Part shown: positions 9,321-17,239 of the stretch, piece after piece
Position numbering within the stretch: the stretch's first letter is position 1
How the letters are laid out: every line of letters starts with the position of its first letter
Origin: Desulfogranum japonicum DSM 18378
Lineage (GTDB): Bacteria; Desulfobacterota; Desulfobulbia; Desulfobulbales; Desulfobulbaceae
Direction of reading: 5' to 3'
NCBI RefSeq assembly: GCF_000429945.1
Contig: NZ_AUCV01000043.1
Location: forward strand, 1-54,311
DNA: 54,311 nt
The notes under the pieces: model-generated
What the model was told of the DNA's origin: nothing
Seen by the model: only the letters and a program-made list of their open reading frames with translations
Databases searched by the model: none
Position numbers and translations under genes: made by a program

Positions 9321-10641
9321 TCAGCAGCATCCTGTTTTCGGAAACCTGGATGTATCAACGCCCTACTCAGCGTATATGTACTCGTATCCGCATAAGACAT
9401 CATACCGCACATTTACCTCCCCTCTCAACCTGTCTGATTTATGGGCAAAAGAAGACAGGTCATCCCTTTTCTTCTATGCCCATATTCCTTTTTGTCAAAG
9501 TAAATGCGGATACTGCAATCTGTTTTCCATGGCAAAAGCAAGTGAAGAGCTGATGGAGCGCTATGTTGACACCCTGGAAAGACAGGCTTTAGCAGCACGC
9601 TATTTCTTAGGAAAATTTTGCGGAACACAATTTGCCATCGGCGGCGGAACTCCGAGCGTTATCTCTCTTGAGCAGCTGGATCGAATCATGGAGATCTTTT
9701 TCAATATTTTAGGTATTTCACAAGAGGCTCCGGGGTCACTGGAAATTTCCCCTGTGGCCATCAGCAAGGACAAATTGTCCCTTCTCAAACAGCGGGGCAT
9801 CAACCGAATCAGTGTAGGTATTCAGAGTTTTATTCAAAAAGAGTTGCAGGTCCTTAGCCGGGGAACACACGTAAAGGATGTGACAGACGGCCTTGATATC
9901 CTCACACAGCTTGAGTTTCCGGTGACCAATCTGGATTTGATTTACGGCATTCCAGGACAAACCCCGCAGACTCTAACCGAATCACTGAAAACCGCACTCG
10001 CATTTGATCCTGAAGAAATTTTTCTATATCCACTGTATATCAGAGAGCTAACCCCACTTGCAGGAAAACCCATCAACGAAAACACCATGATACTTTATCA
10101 GGTTGGCAGAGACCTGTTACTTGCCCATGGATATGTGCAGGATTCCATGCGCATGTTCAGAAAAGCAGAGAAAGGTAACAATAACACCAGTACCGATTAT
10201 TGCTGTCAGGAAGATGGTATGATCGGTCTTGGAACAGGTGCTCGCTCATACACCCGATCCGTCCATTATGCCACACCATATGCCGTAGAACCTAAGGAAG
10301 TCAAACGCCTTATCGAGTCATACACTAATCTTCCCGATGCTGCATTCAACCAGGCAGAACACGGCATTATACTGTCTTTGGAAGAGCAAAAACGCCGCTA
10401 TCTGATTAAATCCATTCTCAAGTGTCGGGGCTTGAAAAAACAGGTGTATTCTGATTATTTTGGCAGCGACTGCGAATCTGATTTTCCAGAAATAAGTATA
10501 CTTTCAGAACTCGGCATGCTCTGTTCTTCAGACAGCCATATCCGGCTAAGGGAAAAAGGGATTATGTATTCAGACGTCATCGGCCCTTTTTTTATTTCTC
10601 CAGCTATTCGTAAGCGCATGGAAACTTTTACTCTGGGATAA
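9310..10641 (+). CDS. STM4012-family radical SAM protein (HemW-like)
   Basis: 443 residues. The [4Fe-4S] motif CxxxCxxC is Cys62, Cys66, Cys69 in IPFCQSKCGYCNLF. Downstream are the HemN/HemW-like elements IGGGTPS, SLEISP and GINRISVGIQSF, and a C-terminal winged-helix-like region (EEQKRRYLIKSILKC). It belongs to the coproporphyrinogen-dehydrogenase-like radical SAM branch, but in the STM401x context it is not expected to make heme. Such enzymes use a 5'-deoxyadenosyl radical for oxidation, methylation or cyclisation. Next gene starts 6 nt downstream. Product unknown. Confidence 0.87.
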   Translation: MKTDQQHPVFGNLDVSTPYSAYMYSYPHKTSYRTFTSPLNLSDLWAKEDRSSLFFYAHIPFCQSKCGYCNLFSMAKASEELMERYVDTLERQALAARYFLGKFCGTQFAIGGGTPSVISLEQLDRIMEIFFNILGISQEAPGSLEISPVAISKDKLSLLKQRGINRISVGIQSFIQKELQVLSRGTHVKDVTDGLDILTQLEFPVTNLDLIYGIPGQTPQTLTESLKTALAFDPEEIFLYPLYIRELTPLAGKPINENTMILYQVGRDLLLAHGYVQDSMRMFRKAEKGNNNTSTDYCCQEDGMIGLGTGARSYTRSVHYATPYAVEPKEVKRLIESYTNLPDAAFNQAEHGIILSLEEQKRRYLIKSILKCRGLKKQVYSDYFGSDCESDFPEISILSELGMLCSSDSHIRLREKGIMYSDVIGPFFISPAIRKRMETFTLG

Positions 10642-10647
10642 GTCTTC

Positions 10648-11514
10648 ATGGAGTTTACAATATTGTACAGAGGATCACTTAAAAGCTGTAATTTCCACTG
10701 TGCGTACTGTCCTTTTGCCTGGAAAAAAATTGTCCATCAGGATCTTGAGACCGACAAGGCCGGAATAAGTCGATTTATTGAGTTTATAGAAAATTCGCAG
10801 CACCACTACCGCATACTGTTCACTCCCTATGGCGAGGCAATGATTCATGCATACTACAGAGAAGCAATGGTCAGGCTTTCCAAACTGCCAAATGTCATTA
10901 AAGTGGCGGTACAGACCAACGGATCATTTTCAGTAACTGCCGATGACTGGTTGGACAGAATTGCCGCAGACACGGCTGCATTCTGGTTGAGTTTTCATCC
11001 GGAGCAGATATCATTAGAGCAGTTTACCAATCAGTACCAGGCGCTTTTGGATAGAAATCTTCGATTCAGTTGCGGAGTTGTTGGAATCAAAACGAATATT
11101 CCAACCATCAGGCAATTGAGAGCAACCCTGCCCCAATTTGTCTACATGTGGATCAATGCCTATAAACGGTGGCACGGTTATTATACAGACAAGGAGATTG
11201 AAGAACTGGTTTTGCTTGACCCACTTTTTAACAATAACCTGCACTATTATCCGTCCCGTGGGCATATCTGCCGGACCGGCCAGGAGATATTTTCCGTAGA
11301 TGAAAAAGGAGATATACGGCGATGCCATTTTGTTGATACAATCATAGGCAATATCTCAGAAAACGATATGGCTAATCTGCACTGTTCACCGCACTGCCCG
11401 AACGACACCTGCCATTGCCATATCGGCTACATCTACCTTCCTGAACTGCATCAGCATTCCATCTACGGCGATGGAATGTTAGAACGGATTCCTTGTCAAT
11501 ATAAAATGGGGTGA
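10648..11514 (+). CDS. STM4011-family radical SAM protein
   Basis: 288 residues. The radical SAM cluster motif sits at the very N-terminus: Cys14, Cys18, Cys21 (SLKSCNFHCAYCPFAW). A second cysteine set near the C-terminus (GHICRTGQ, RRCHFV, CSPHCPNDTCHC) looks like an auxiliary cluster or SPASM-like region, typical of enzymes acting on peptides or large substrates. Last gene of the operon. No peptide precursor gene with conserved features was found next to it, so whether the substrate is a peptide is open. Confidence 0.86.
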   Translation: MEFTILYRGSLKSCNFHCAYCPFAWKKIVHQDLETDKAGISRFIEFIENSQHHYRILFTPYGEAMIHAYYREAMVRLSKLPNVIKVAVQTNGSFSVTADDWLDRIAADTAAFWLSFHPEQISLEQFTNQYQALLDRNLRFSCGVVGIKTNIPTIRQLRATLPQFVYMWINAYKRWHGYYTDKEIEELVLLDPLFNNNLHYYPSRGHICRTGQEIFSVDEKGDIRRCHFVDTIIGNISENDMANLHCSPHCPNDTCHCHIGYIYLPELHQHSIYGDGMLERIPCQYKMG

Positions 11515-11661
11515 ACTATCTCCTGATCAACAAGCCTTTTTCCAACCAGAAGTTTTCAGAAAAACACTTGTAATACTAGTAATTTCGAATCAATGGCGAG
11601 GCAACTGCCACAGTCTTTTAAACCAGAGAATTTTAAGTAACACGAACAGGGGAAAAGACAA

Positions 11662-12420
11662 TCATTTTTCCTTGAGCATCAGGGAATTCATCAACTCTAC
11701 ATTATCCAGGAGTTCCCTGCTTTTTTCGGCATCAGCAATGAATGGATTGTTGATGCCGAGTCGGCCTTTTACCCACTCATTATAAGCAAGCTCCCAGGCT
11801 GTCGGTGGATCGATCTTTGCCCAGTGCACCAGTGTTTCAATATGCTGGGTATAGAGTTCGTCAATGCTGTATATGAGCAGCATGTACAGGATGGCCCGGG
11901 CAATATCACCTTTGGTCCGTGAGGGAATGATCCATTCCTTCTTTTCTTCGTTCAAACCGGTTGTCATATAGGCGTCGGGGTTCAGGTTGATCCGAAACGG
12001 TCTGCTCACAGTGTTGTCTTCCATGTCAAACGGAAAGTTGGATCGACCAGCATTCAGACGGCGCTCTGCAGCAGCAAAATTGAATGGGTTGACCGTAGCC
12101 CCCCTGCGAATACTGTCAGGTACACCTTTTTTCTTGAGATATTCTTTGAGAAACGTTTTAGGAATGATGTGTTCTATAGAGTGCCGTTGCTTCTGGTACA
12201 ATTCGTCTATGGGTATGGAACCGTATACAGATTGGACCCAGCCGTGATTGGTATCGAAAAAGAAACTCCAGAAGTTACTCCATTTGTCTGCAGATTTCCA
12301 ATGATCATATCCTACACTGGATTGAAAAATTCCTCCTGCCTGGTCAATAAAATTCTGTCTTGCGACCGGGACATTGTGAGCTTTCCTGGCAAACGACGAA
12401 AGATCTTTTTTTGGCATCAC
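11662..12420 (-). CDS. Endonuclease I family (EndA-like) nuclease
   Basis: 252 residues. Family elements in order: the His-metal-finger motif RHSIEHIIPKTF, then NPFNFAAAERRLNAGRSNFPF, the helix KGDIARAILYMLLIY, and DPPTAWELAYNEWV with RLGINNPFIAD near the end, all diagnostic of Endonuclease_1 (PF04231), non-specific DNases that are secreted or periplasmic. Here no clear signal peptide precedes the domain (start MMPKKDLSSFARKA), so it may be cytoplasmic or exported otherwise. Convergent with the STM401x operon across 147 bp that shows nothing recognisable. Could be a nutritional nuclease or part of a defence or toxin system; context does not decide. Confidence 0.8.
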   Translation of the reverse strand: MMPKKDLSSFARKAHNVPVARQNFIDQAGGIFQSSVGYDHWKSADKWSNFWSFFFDTNHGWVQSVYGSIPIDELYQKQRHSIEHIIPKTFLKEYLKKKGVPDSIRRGATVNPFNFAAAERRLNAGRSNFPFDMEDNTVSRPFRINLNPDAYMTTGLNEEKKEWIIPSRTKGDIARAILYMLLIYSIDELYTQHIETLVHWAKIDPPTAWELAYNEWVKGRLGINNPFIADAEKSRELLDNVELMNSLMLKEK

Positions 12421-12919
12421 TATTAGTTCAAATGATTAAAACATCATCTACAAAATATTTGAGTGTATAGTTGTAGAACTTGACCCTTACTTACATTTAC
12501 TCATGGGGACTGTATTCCTTCACTTTTGAGAGCTTGTTTCCTCATAACGATGTTTATGACAAAAGTCCAAGTAATAACGAAGGTATTTCTGACATTTATA
12601 TTTCTGACATTTATTAATGTATTGCTGTGCAATACTTTTAGTGGCGAGAAACTCAGCGTACCTGCCTCTGGCCTCCATAAGTATGACCTGCATGAACGCC
12701 GCCTATTTTTTTGACGTACATGCCTATAATACTTTTTAGATGGTGTTACCCAGAAGCAGACTATTTACAGCTTGCGCTAAATAACATAATTGTTTTATCT
12801 AATATCAGATATTAATCAAACACTGAGTGAGTGGGGCACCTTAAAGGATTAACCAGCCCTTCTGGATGATTTTACTCACTCTTCTGTATAATTGCTTGTT
12901 ATCTTTCCCCCAGAGAGCC
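12421..12919. other. Intergenic stretch, nothing recognised
   Basis: About 500 bp between the divergent nuclease and lipoprotein genes. It is AT-rich. A 62-codon + frame at 12526-12714 has a hydrophobic stretch but no ribosome site or family look and is not called. It marks the left border of the accessory island. Confidence 0.4.
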
Positions 12920-13246
12920 ATGCTTTCAAAGAGCCTGATCGTTGCCTTTCTCCTATCCATGATTTTTCTGCCGGGCTGTGGAGGAACACGAATTAAGCAT
13001 GTGCCTGCGCCAGAATTCCTGGAAATCGCCAAGCAAATTGAGCAGATGAGCAGTGCAACATGGACCACGTATATTGGTTCTTCAAAGACTCGTGCTTATT
13101 TGGAGTACGGTGATGCTTTGGCGAGCAGCGGGACTTCGCGTACCATAGTCTATTGGACCGAGTTGGAAAAATTGCCCCAAGATGTTGCGAAGAACCTGAA
13201 GGCGGCCAAATCACCATGGGTTCCAGGGTGCAAAACCAAAAGATGA
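12920..13246 (+). CDS. Small putative lipoprotein, function unknown
   Basis: 108 residues. The N-terminus MLSKSLIVAFLLSMIFLPGCGG is a lipoprotein signal with a lipobox ending in Cys20, so the mature protein should be membrane-anchored. The start at 12920 is chosen because it opens the signal peptide and follows CAGAGAG; the in-frame ATG at 12866 would bury it. The rest matches no family I recognise. The last residues (SPWVPGCKTKR) lie directly before the group II intron remnant, so the natural C-terminus may be lost. Confidence 0.6.
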   Translation: MLSKSLIVAFLLSMIFLPGCGGTRIKHVPAPEFLEIAKQIEQMSSATWTTYIGSSKTRAYLEYGDALASSGTSRTIVYWTELEKLPQDVAKNLKAAKSPWVPGCKTKR

Positions 13247-13604
13247 CAAGCCAGTGCACTCGGACGGGTGAGACAGGTGCGGTTCTCGTTTGGGTTTCTA
13301 CGAGGCCGTCCCGTCACCGCCGGTGACCAGCACATTAGTCGACAGGCGAAGCTTGGCGCTTCCTTGCAGGGTGACCTGTTGTATAAAGCAGGAAGTCCCT
13401 GTCAGGCAAAGCCTAACCAGCAGCCCGCACCGAGTGTTGCGCGACTCGCGAAGCCATTTTTGGCGAACAAAAGTCATGAAGCGTACACAGAAAAACCGTA
13501 GGCCGCAGGGGAGACATACCTCCCTCAAGCAATTCAGCCTCATCAGGGTAAAATGCAGTTGGCGACGATTTTAGCGTATCGGAAGCCAGAACAAAGGAAT
13601 AGAA
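13247..13604 (+). mobile_element. Probable 5' part of a decayed group II intron
   Basis: No coherent reading frame. The stretch is rich in short stems (for example GTCACCGCCGGTGAC near 13313-13327, and AGGCGAAGCTTGGCGCTT near 13343) and GC-richer than its neighbours. It directly precedes a maturase fragment and a domain V, so it probably derives from intron domains I-III and the deleted 5' part of the reverse transcriptase. Exact 5' boundary not determined. Confidence 0.45.
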
Positions 13605-13880
13605 ATGGCAAGATTCCGGAGGGACTGCCTGGGTCATAGAGCGCGGCACGCAGTGAAAGAAGTGCCAGGAACCCGTCATGGAGCGATTTGCGGCAAAACT
13701 CCAAGGGCACTCTACAATTATTATGGTGTCAGTGGAAACTTTGAGAAGATCAGTTCTTTCTACAATTACAGTTGCAAAACTGTATTTACGTGGCTGAACA
13801 GGAAAAGACAGCAGAAAAGCTGTAATTGGCGAGGGTTTGAGGGGCTTTTACAGACTTTCTCAATTCCTCGTCCCGGATAA
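13605..13880 (+). pseudogene. Group II intron reverse transcriptase/maturase, C-terminal remnant
   Basis: 91 codons whose second half reads LYNYYGVSGN, FYNYSCKTVFTWLNRKRQQKS, then NWRGFEGLLQTFSIPRP. This is the group II intron maturase (GIIM) signature, normally the last ~80 residues of a ~420-residue protein. All reverse transcriptase motifs (YADD etc.) are missing, so it is an inactive internal-deletion relic. A domain V follows 49 bp downstream at the position expected in an intact intron. Same strand as the surrounding cassette-like genes. Confidence 0.82.
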
Positions 13881-13928
13881 CAGGCTACTGGAGCTTAAAT
13901 GTTTTTGTACGAAGCGAATACTAATGAG

Positions 13929-14000
13929 GAGCCCTGTGCGAGAAAATTGCACTCAGGGATCTGTGAGTGAACGGTCTGGTAACTGGCCAGCCCACCTCGA
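13929..14000 (+). mobile_element. Group II intron domain V-VI (3' end), relic 1
   Basis: 13929-13962 folds as domain V: GAGCCCTGTGCGAG, loop AAAAT, then TGCACTCAGGGATCT, with the catalytic AGC triad at 13930-13932. It is followed by a domain VI-like stem (GTCTGGTAACTGGCCAGCC). The preceding maturase remnant confirms the assignment. The 3' end falls about 14 nt before the start codon of the methyltransferase gene. Confidence 0.75.
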
Positions 14001-14013
14001 TAGCAAGAGAAAC

Positions 14014-14778
14014 ATGAAGCCACTATCAATGACATTTGACAAGAATGCGGGAGAGTATCGACGATATCGGCCGGGATATCCGACTGCGATAGCTGAAAAG
14101 GTCGTCAGCATACTTGGATTGCATAAGAGCTGCAGAATACTGGAAATCGGCTGTGGAGCTGGACAGGCAACGAATATCTTTTCTGACCTTAGTCCCACTC
14201 AAGTGTGTATCGATCCCGGAGAAAAGTTACTGGACGAATGCCGAGCATGCCATGATAATATGCAGAGATATTCGTTCGAGTGCAGCTCATTTGAGGGATA
14301 TGAAGATAATCCTGCGTCATTTGATCTAGTCTATGCAGCCACTTGTTTTCACTGGTTAAAACCTGGATTCAGATTCAGGAAAGCCGCATGGCTGCTTAAA
14401 GAAAACGGTGGATTGGCCGTTTTCACCAATCGACATACAAAGAAGAAAGAAGGATTTTTCTCAGAGGTTCAATCTGTTTACCAAACGATTGCCCCCGAAT
14501 TAGTACCCTCAACTCCGAGCATGCCCATGGATGAAGCCGCGGTTGAAGACAATCCTCTGGGACTGTTTCATCAAGCTGCATATGACCGTGAGATTAAGTA
14601 TACAAGCGAAGAATACGTTGGGTTGCTCAGGACATTTTCGGATCACATCGCACTCGGAGAAAGAAGACTCAACGAACTTTGTAACGGAGTTCACATACTC
14701 ATTGAAAAGAGGTATGGCGGAAGCATCAGTAAGACATTGACAACAAGTCTTGCAATATATGGTAATGCCCAACGATAA
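14014..14778 (+). CDS. Class I SAM-dependent methyltransferase
   Basis: 254 residues. Motif I is RILEIGCGAGQATNIF (SAM-binding glycine loop). An acidic residue ends the next strand (VCIDPGEKLLDEC), and FDLVYAATCFHWLKP is the post-I/motif II region of Methyltransf_11/25 proteins. The start at 14014 (MKPLSMTFDKNAGEYRRYRPGYP) matches how small-molecule methyltransferases of this group begin; the frame upstream runs into the intron remnant. Its stop codon lies inside an attC-like palindrome, as is usual for gene cassettes. Substrate unknown. Confidence 0.82.
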   Translation: MKPLSMTFDKNAGEYRRYRPGYPTAIAEKVVSILGLHKSCRILEIGCGAGQATNIFSDLSPTQVCIDPGEKLLDECRACHDNMQRYSFECSSFEGYEDNPASFDLVYAATCFHWLKPGFRFRKAAWLLKENGGLAVFTNRHTKKKEGFFSEVQSVYQTIAPELVPSTPSMPMDEAAVEDNPLGLFHQAAYDREIKYTSEEYVGLLRTFSDHIALGERRLNELCNGVHILIEKRYGGSISKTLTTSLAIYGNAQR

Positions 14779-14826
14779 ACTTCACAGGACGCCAACCTGT
14801 CGGTGTCTGTGAGCTCCCAGTTCATG
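14767..14826 (+). repeat. attC-like imperfect palindrome (a)
   Basis: Begins with GCCCAAC (14767-14773), which fits the integron R'' box RYYYAAC, and ends with GTTCATG (14820-14826), keeping only the GTT of the R' box GTTRRRY. Between them TCACAGGAC (14782-14790) and TGTCTGTGA (14804-14812) can pair. It contains the stop of the methyltransferase gene and overlaps the start of the next gene, the placement expected of a cassette recombination site. The R' box is non-canonical. Confidence 0.5.
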
Positions 14827-15114
14827 GCGATTAGATTTAAAAATGACAAAAAAGTTGTCGTTGCAGTTATATCCATATCCCTAGCCATCGGTGGTTGGAC
14901 AATTTTAAATCCTAGTTCTAGTTTCGGTTTATCTATCTATGCATTCACTACGTTTAACAAAATTCCATATATTTACTGCGATCTGGAAATTGATACTAAG
15001 GGGAAAGTCAAGGTAATCAAAAAGTCTCATCTGATAACAGAAAAAGAAATTGAAACGTTAGTAAAGCAAGAACCAGAAATCTTGATCCTCTCTACTGGTT
15101 GGGCGGTTCAATGA
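14824..15114 (+). CDS. MTH938/DUF498-like protein, 5' part (split by a frameshift?)
   Basis: 96 residues: an N-terminal hydrophobic segment (VVVAVISISLAIGGWTIL) and then YCDLEIDTKGKVKVIKKSHLITEKEIETLVKQEPEILILSTGW, which resembles the first half of the MTH938 (DUF498) fold. That fold normally continues with a helix and a strand ending before a conserved YN element. Here the frame stops with TGA overlapping an ATG (ATGATGG at 15111), and the missing half continues in the next frame (15114-15221). Function of the family is not settled. Confidence 0.5.
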   Translation: MAIRFKNDKKVVVAVISISLAIGGWTILNPSSSFGLSIYAFTTFNKIPYIYCDLEIDTKGKVKVIKKSHLITEKEIETLVKQEPEILILSTGWAVQ

Positions 15115-15221
15115 TGGAAATCAAAAATATTTACAGCACTGATAACCTTGAAATCATCAAAGCAAAAAACGGAGAAGCCAAAAAAGCGTACAACAAGTTG
15201 AAAAAAAAGGTAAAAAAGTAG
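15114..15221 (+). CDS. Short continuation of the MTH938-like gene in the next frame
   Basis: 35 residues, MEIKNIYSTDNLEIIKAKNGEAKKAYNKLKKKVKK. The pattern (strand LEIIKA, then EAKKAYNKLKKK) matches the C-terminal part of MTH938-type domains, where a helix with YNxL follows. Its ATG overlaps the stop of 14824-15114, so it is either a coupled second polypeptide or the product of a -1 frameshift that split one gene. The canonical last strand (VAALLHLTC-like) is absent. Confidence 0.45.
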   Translation: MEIKNIYSTDNLEIIKAKNGEAKKAYNKLKKKVKK

Positions 15222-15270
15222 CTATCAGGTACCATTCAACCTGTTAATATATAAAGAACAACAAAATTAT

Positions 15271-15407
15271 ACCTAACCAGGCATTAAAGCTGACAAATAC
15301 CACTGGTGGCTATCCTTACCATTGAACGTTTACCGGACTCCTCAAAGGGTACTTTGCCGGGGAGCTTTCATCGTGGTATTTGCCGCTCAACTTAACGTTC
15401 GTCGCTT
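15271..15407 (+). repeat. attC-like imperfect palindrome (b), ~137 bp
   Basis: Starts with ACCTAAC (15271-15277), a perfect RYYYAAC box, and ends with AACGTTCGTC (15395-15407 region). The perfect 10-bp inverted repeat CAAATACCAC (15294-15303) / GTGGTATTTG (15373-15382) lies 16 nt inside the left box and 14 nt inside the right one. Outside it, TTAAAGCTGA and CTCAACTTAA can also pair with a bulge. Size and architecture match long integron attC sites. It separates the MTH938-like gene from the peptidase gene. Confidence 0.6.
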
Positions 15408-15538
15408 CTTACTTCCTATCATTCCTGACAAAAAAGTTGAGATCAATGTAGAGATGGCATCTACACGTATCATATGGTGTAATGTCTTTTACTTTTGTGA
15501 TCGTTCACATGCTCATTACGGAAAGGAGTTGCCTCTTC

Positions 15539-16774
15539 ATGAAACGTTCTTGTATCATATGGGTAATCAGCTTTTTAGGACTCTGCTTGATGGTGTCGTC
15601 TGTCAACTCGGCATCACCAGCGGGCTCATATCTTGCAGTGTTTGATGAAATTCTCGCAACGGTTGACGAGCATTTCTATAATGGGAAACCGATTCCTCAG
15701 GAGTTTGCATCGAAACGCGATAGAGCTCGAATGCAGGTCAAGGAGCTACGTTTCCATCAGGAACAAGCGGCATTTTCAGCGACCGTAAATGACCTGCTTG
15801 GAACCCTGAACACCTCGCATACGTATTATCTTTCTCCAAAGGACGTTGAATATTATCAGTTAGCCTCAGTTTTTTCATTTCTGCCGGCGATTCAAGCCCT
15901 CTTTGACGGACAAGATATCCAGTATCCGACGGTTGGGCTGCTCACAGAACGTCTCGAGGGGCAGGACTTTGTGGTGTCGGTGTTGCCTGGTAGTGTGGCT
16001 GACAACGCGGGGATACTCGCGGGAGATGAAATTGTCGCCGTTGATGGCCAACCGTACCATCCTATTGATTCGTTGGCATCCTCCATTGGACGCGAGGTAT
16101 CATTCACCATTAAACGTCAGCGGCATGGTTCCCGACAGACCGTGGCCATGATGCCAGTGCTTCTGAATCCCAAGCTGGAAATGCTGGAGGCTGAACGGGC
16201 CAGTATCCGGTCTATTCCGACTCAAGGCAAACAGATTGGCTATATTCATATCTACTCGTATGCTGCTGAAGAGTATCATCAAGAATTGGTCTCGGCCCTC
16301 TCGTGGGGTGCTCTGAAGACGTGCGATGCCGTGATTATTGATTTGCGGTACGGATTGGGAGGAGCCGATCCGAGTTATCTTAATCTGTTTAACCAACAGG
16401 TTCCTGTGATCATCTCAAAAGATCGATCAGGGAAGACATATCACTATGATCCCCAATTGAGGAAACCAACTGTATACCTGGTCAATCACCGGACCAGAAG
16501 CGGCAAAGAGATTCTTGCGTTTGGCGCACAACAATACCATCTAGCCACCGTTATCGGAGAACGCACAGCAGGAGCCGTCTTGGGCGGGCGGTTGTATCCC
16601 CTCTCTAATGGCGATCTCTTGTATCTTGCAGGACGAACATCACTCGTTGATGGTGTTAATCTTGAAGGTGTTGGGGTGACTCCTGACATTGAGGTTCCAT
16701 GGGACATTCGCTATTGCGAGGGGAGTGATGCACAGATCGACCGTGCGGTAGAATTTTTACTCCATGAATTGTAA
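15539..16774 (+). CDS. Secreted S41-family peptidase-like protein with PDZ domain
   Basis: 411 residues. Signal peptide at the N-terminus (MKRSCIIWVISFLGLCLMVSSVNSA), so exported. A PDZ domain occupies ~residues 125-200 (VVSVLPGSVADNAGILAGDEIVAVDG), and an S41 protease domain follows (IGYIHIYSY, AVIIDLRYGLGG, nucleophile Ser in TRSGKEILAFG). In CtpA/Prc-type enzymes a catalytic Lys lies 25 residues after the Ser (GEPTFGK); here that position is Ala (GERTAGA). It may therefore use another triad or be inactive. The start at 15539 follows a strong AAAGGAG and opens the signal peptide. Confidence 0.8.
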   Translation: MKRSCIIWVISFLGLCLMVSSVNSASPAGSYLAVFDEILATVDEHFYNGKPIPQEFASKRDRARMQVKELRFHQEQAAFSATVNDLLGTLNTSHTYYLSPKDVEYYQLASVFSFLPAIQALFDGQDIQYPTVGLLTERLEGQDFVVSVLPGSVADNAGILAGDEIVAVDGQPYHPIDSLASSIGREVSFTIKRQRHGSRQTVAMMPVLLNPKLEMLEAERASIRSIPTQGKQIGYIHIYSYAAEEYHQELVSALSWGALKTCDAVIIDLRYGLGGADPSYLNLFNQQVPVIISKDRSGKTYHYDPQLRKPTVYLVNHRTRSGKEILAFGAQQYHLATVIGERTAGAVLGGRLYPLSNGDLLYLAGRTSLVDGVNLEGVGVTPDIEVPWDIRYCEGSDAQIDRAVEFLLHEL

Positions 16775-17239
16775 TCATAACCGTGTTGATCTGATGTCGA
16801 AGCCTGTTCACATTCCATGGAGGTGAGGAAGCCGAGCAAAGCAATGCATGTGACTTCGGCCCGCTGTCGCCAATTTTGGCATATTCCTCTCGCCTATCGT
16901 TTGACGGGCAGTGTCAAGTGTGTTGCACGTCGTCAGGAGGGGTGCAGCCGGTCTATATTAAAAAACCACTTTTCTATCTGACTATAATTGCGAAATTTTG
17001 AAAAAAGGCATTTTCAACAATTTGTCAAAAATGGCGATTTTTGGCATTAAAACACAATTATTGACAAATCATGGAAAAATGATGTTGTGTATCATGCTAA
17101 TTTTCCTTATTTTCTTTTCTCCCTGTTTTTTTAGGAAGACCGGCTACACCCCGTCAGGAGCGGACCAAAGCCACGTGATTGCAGGCGTTGTGCTATAAAA
17201 ACAATACATAACAATATTAGATAAAAAAAATCGATTATC
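16775..17239. other. Intergenic stretch in the cassette-like island
   Basis: 465 bp without a supported gene. A 66-codon frame (16998-17198) is hydrophobic but lacks a ribosome site and family features. The segment AGGCGTTGTGC near 17183-17193 resembles the right end of attC sites (cf. AGGCGTTAGAT at 20422-20432), but no partner palindrome is obvious. Confidence 0.35.

Noticed and set aside
9310-10641. Annotation as HemN/HemW heme enzyme
   Set aside because: Although the fold is HemW-like, its neighbours place it in the STM4012 family with a different, unknown role.
12526-12714. 62-codon hydrophobic + frame
   Set aside because: AT-rich chance frame without ribosome site or family; hydrophobicity follows from T-rich DNA.
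13298-13574. Several overlapping frames of 60-95 codons on both strands
   Set aside because: Located in structured intron-derived DNA; frames on both strands are explained by GC-rich stems rather than coding.
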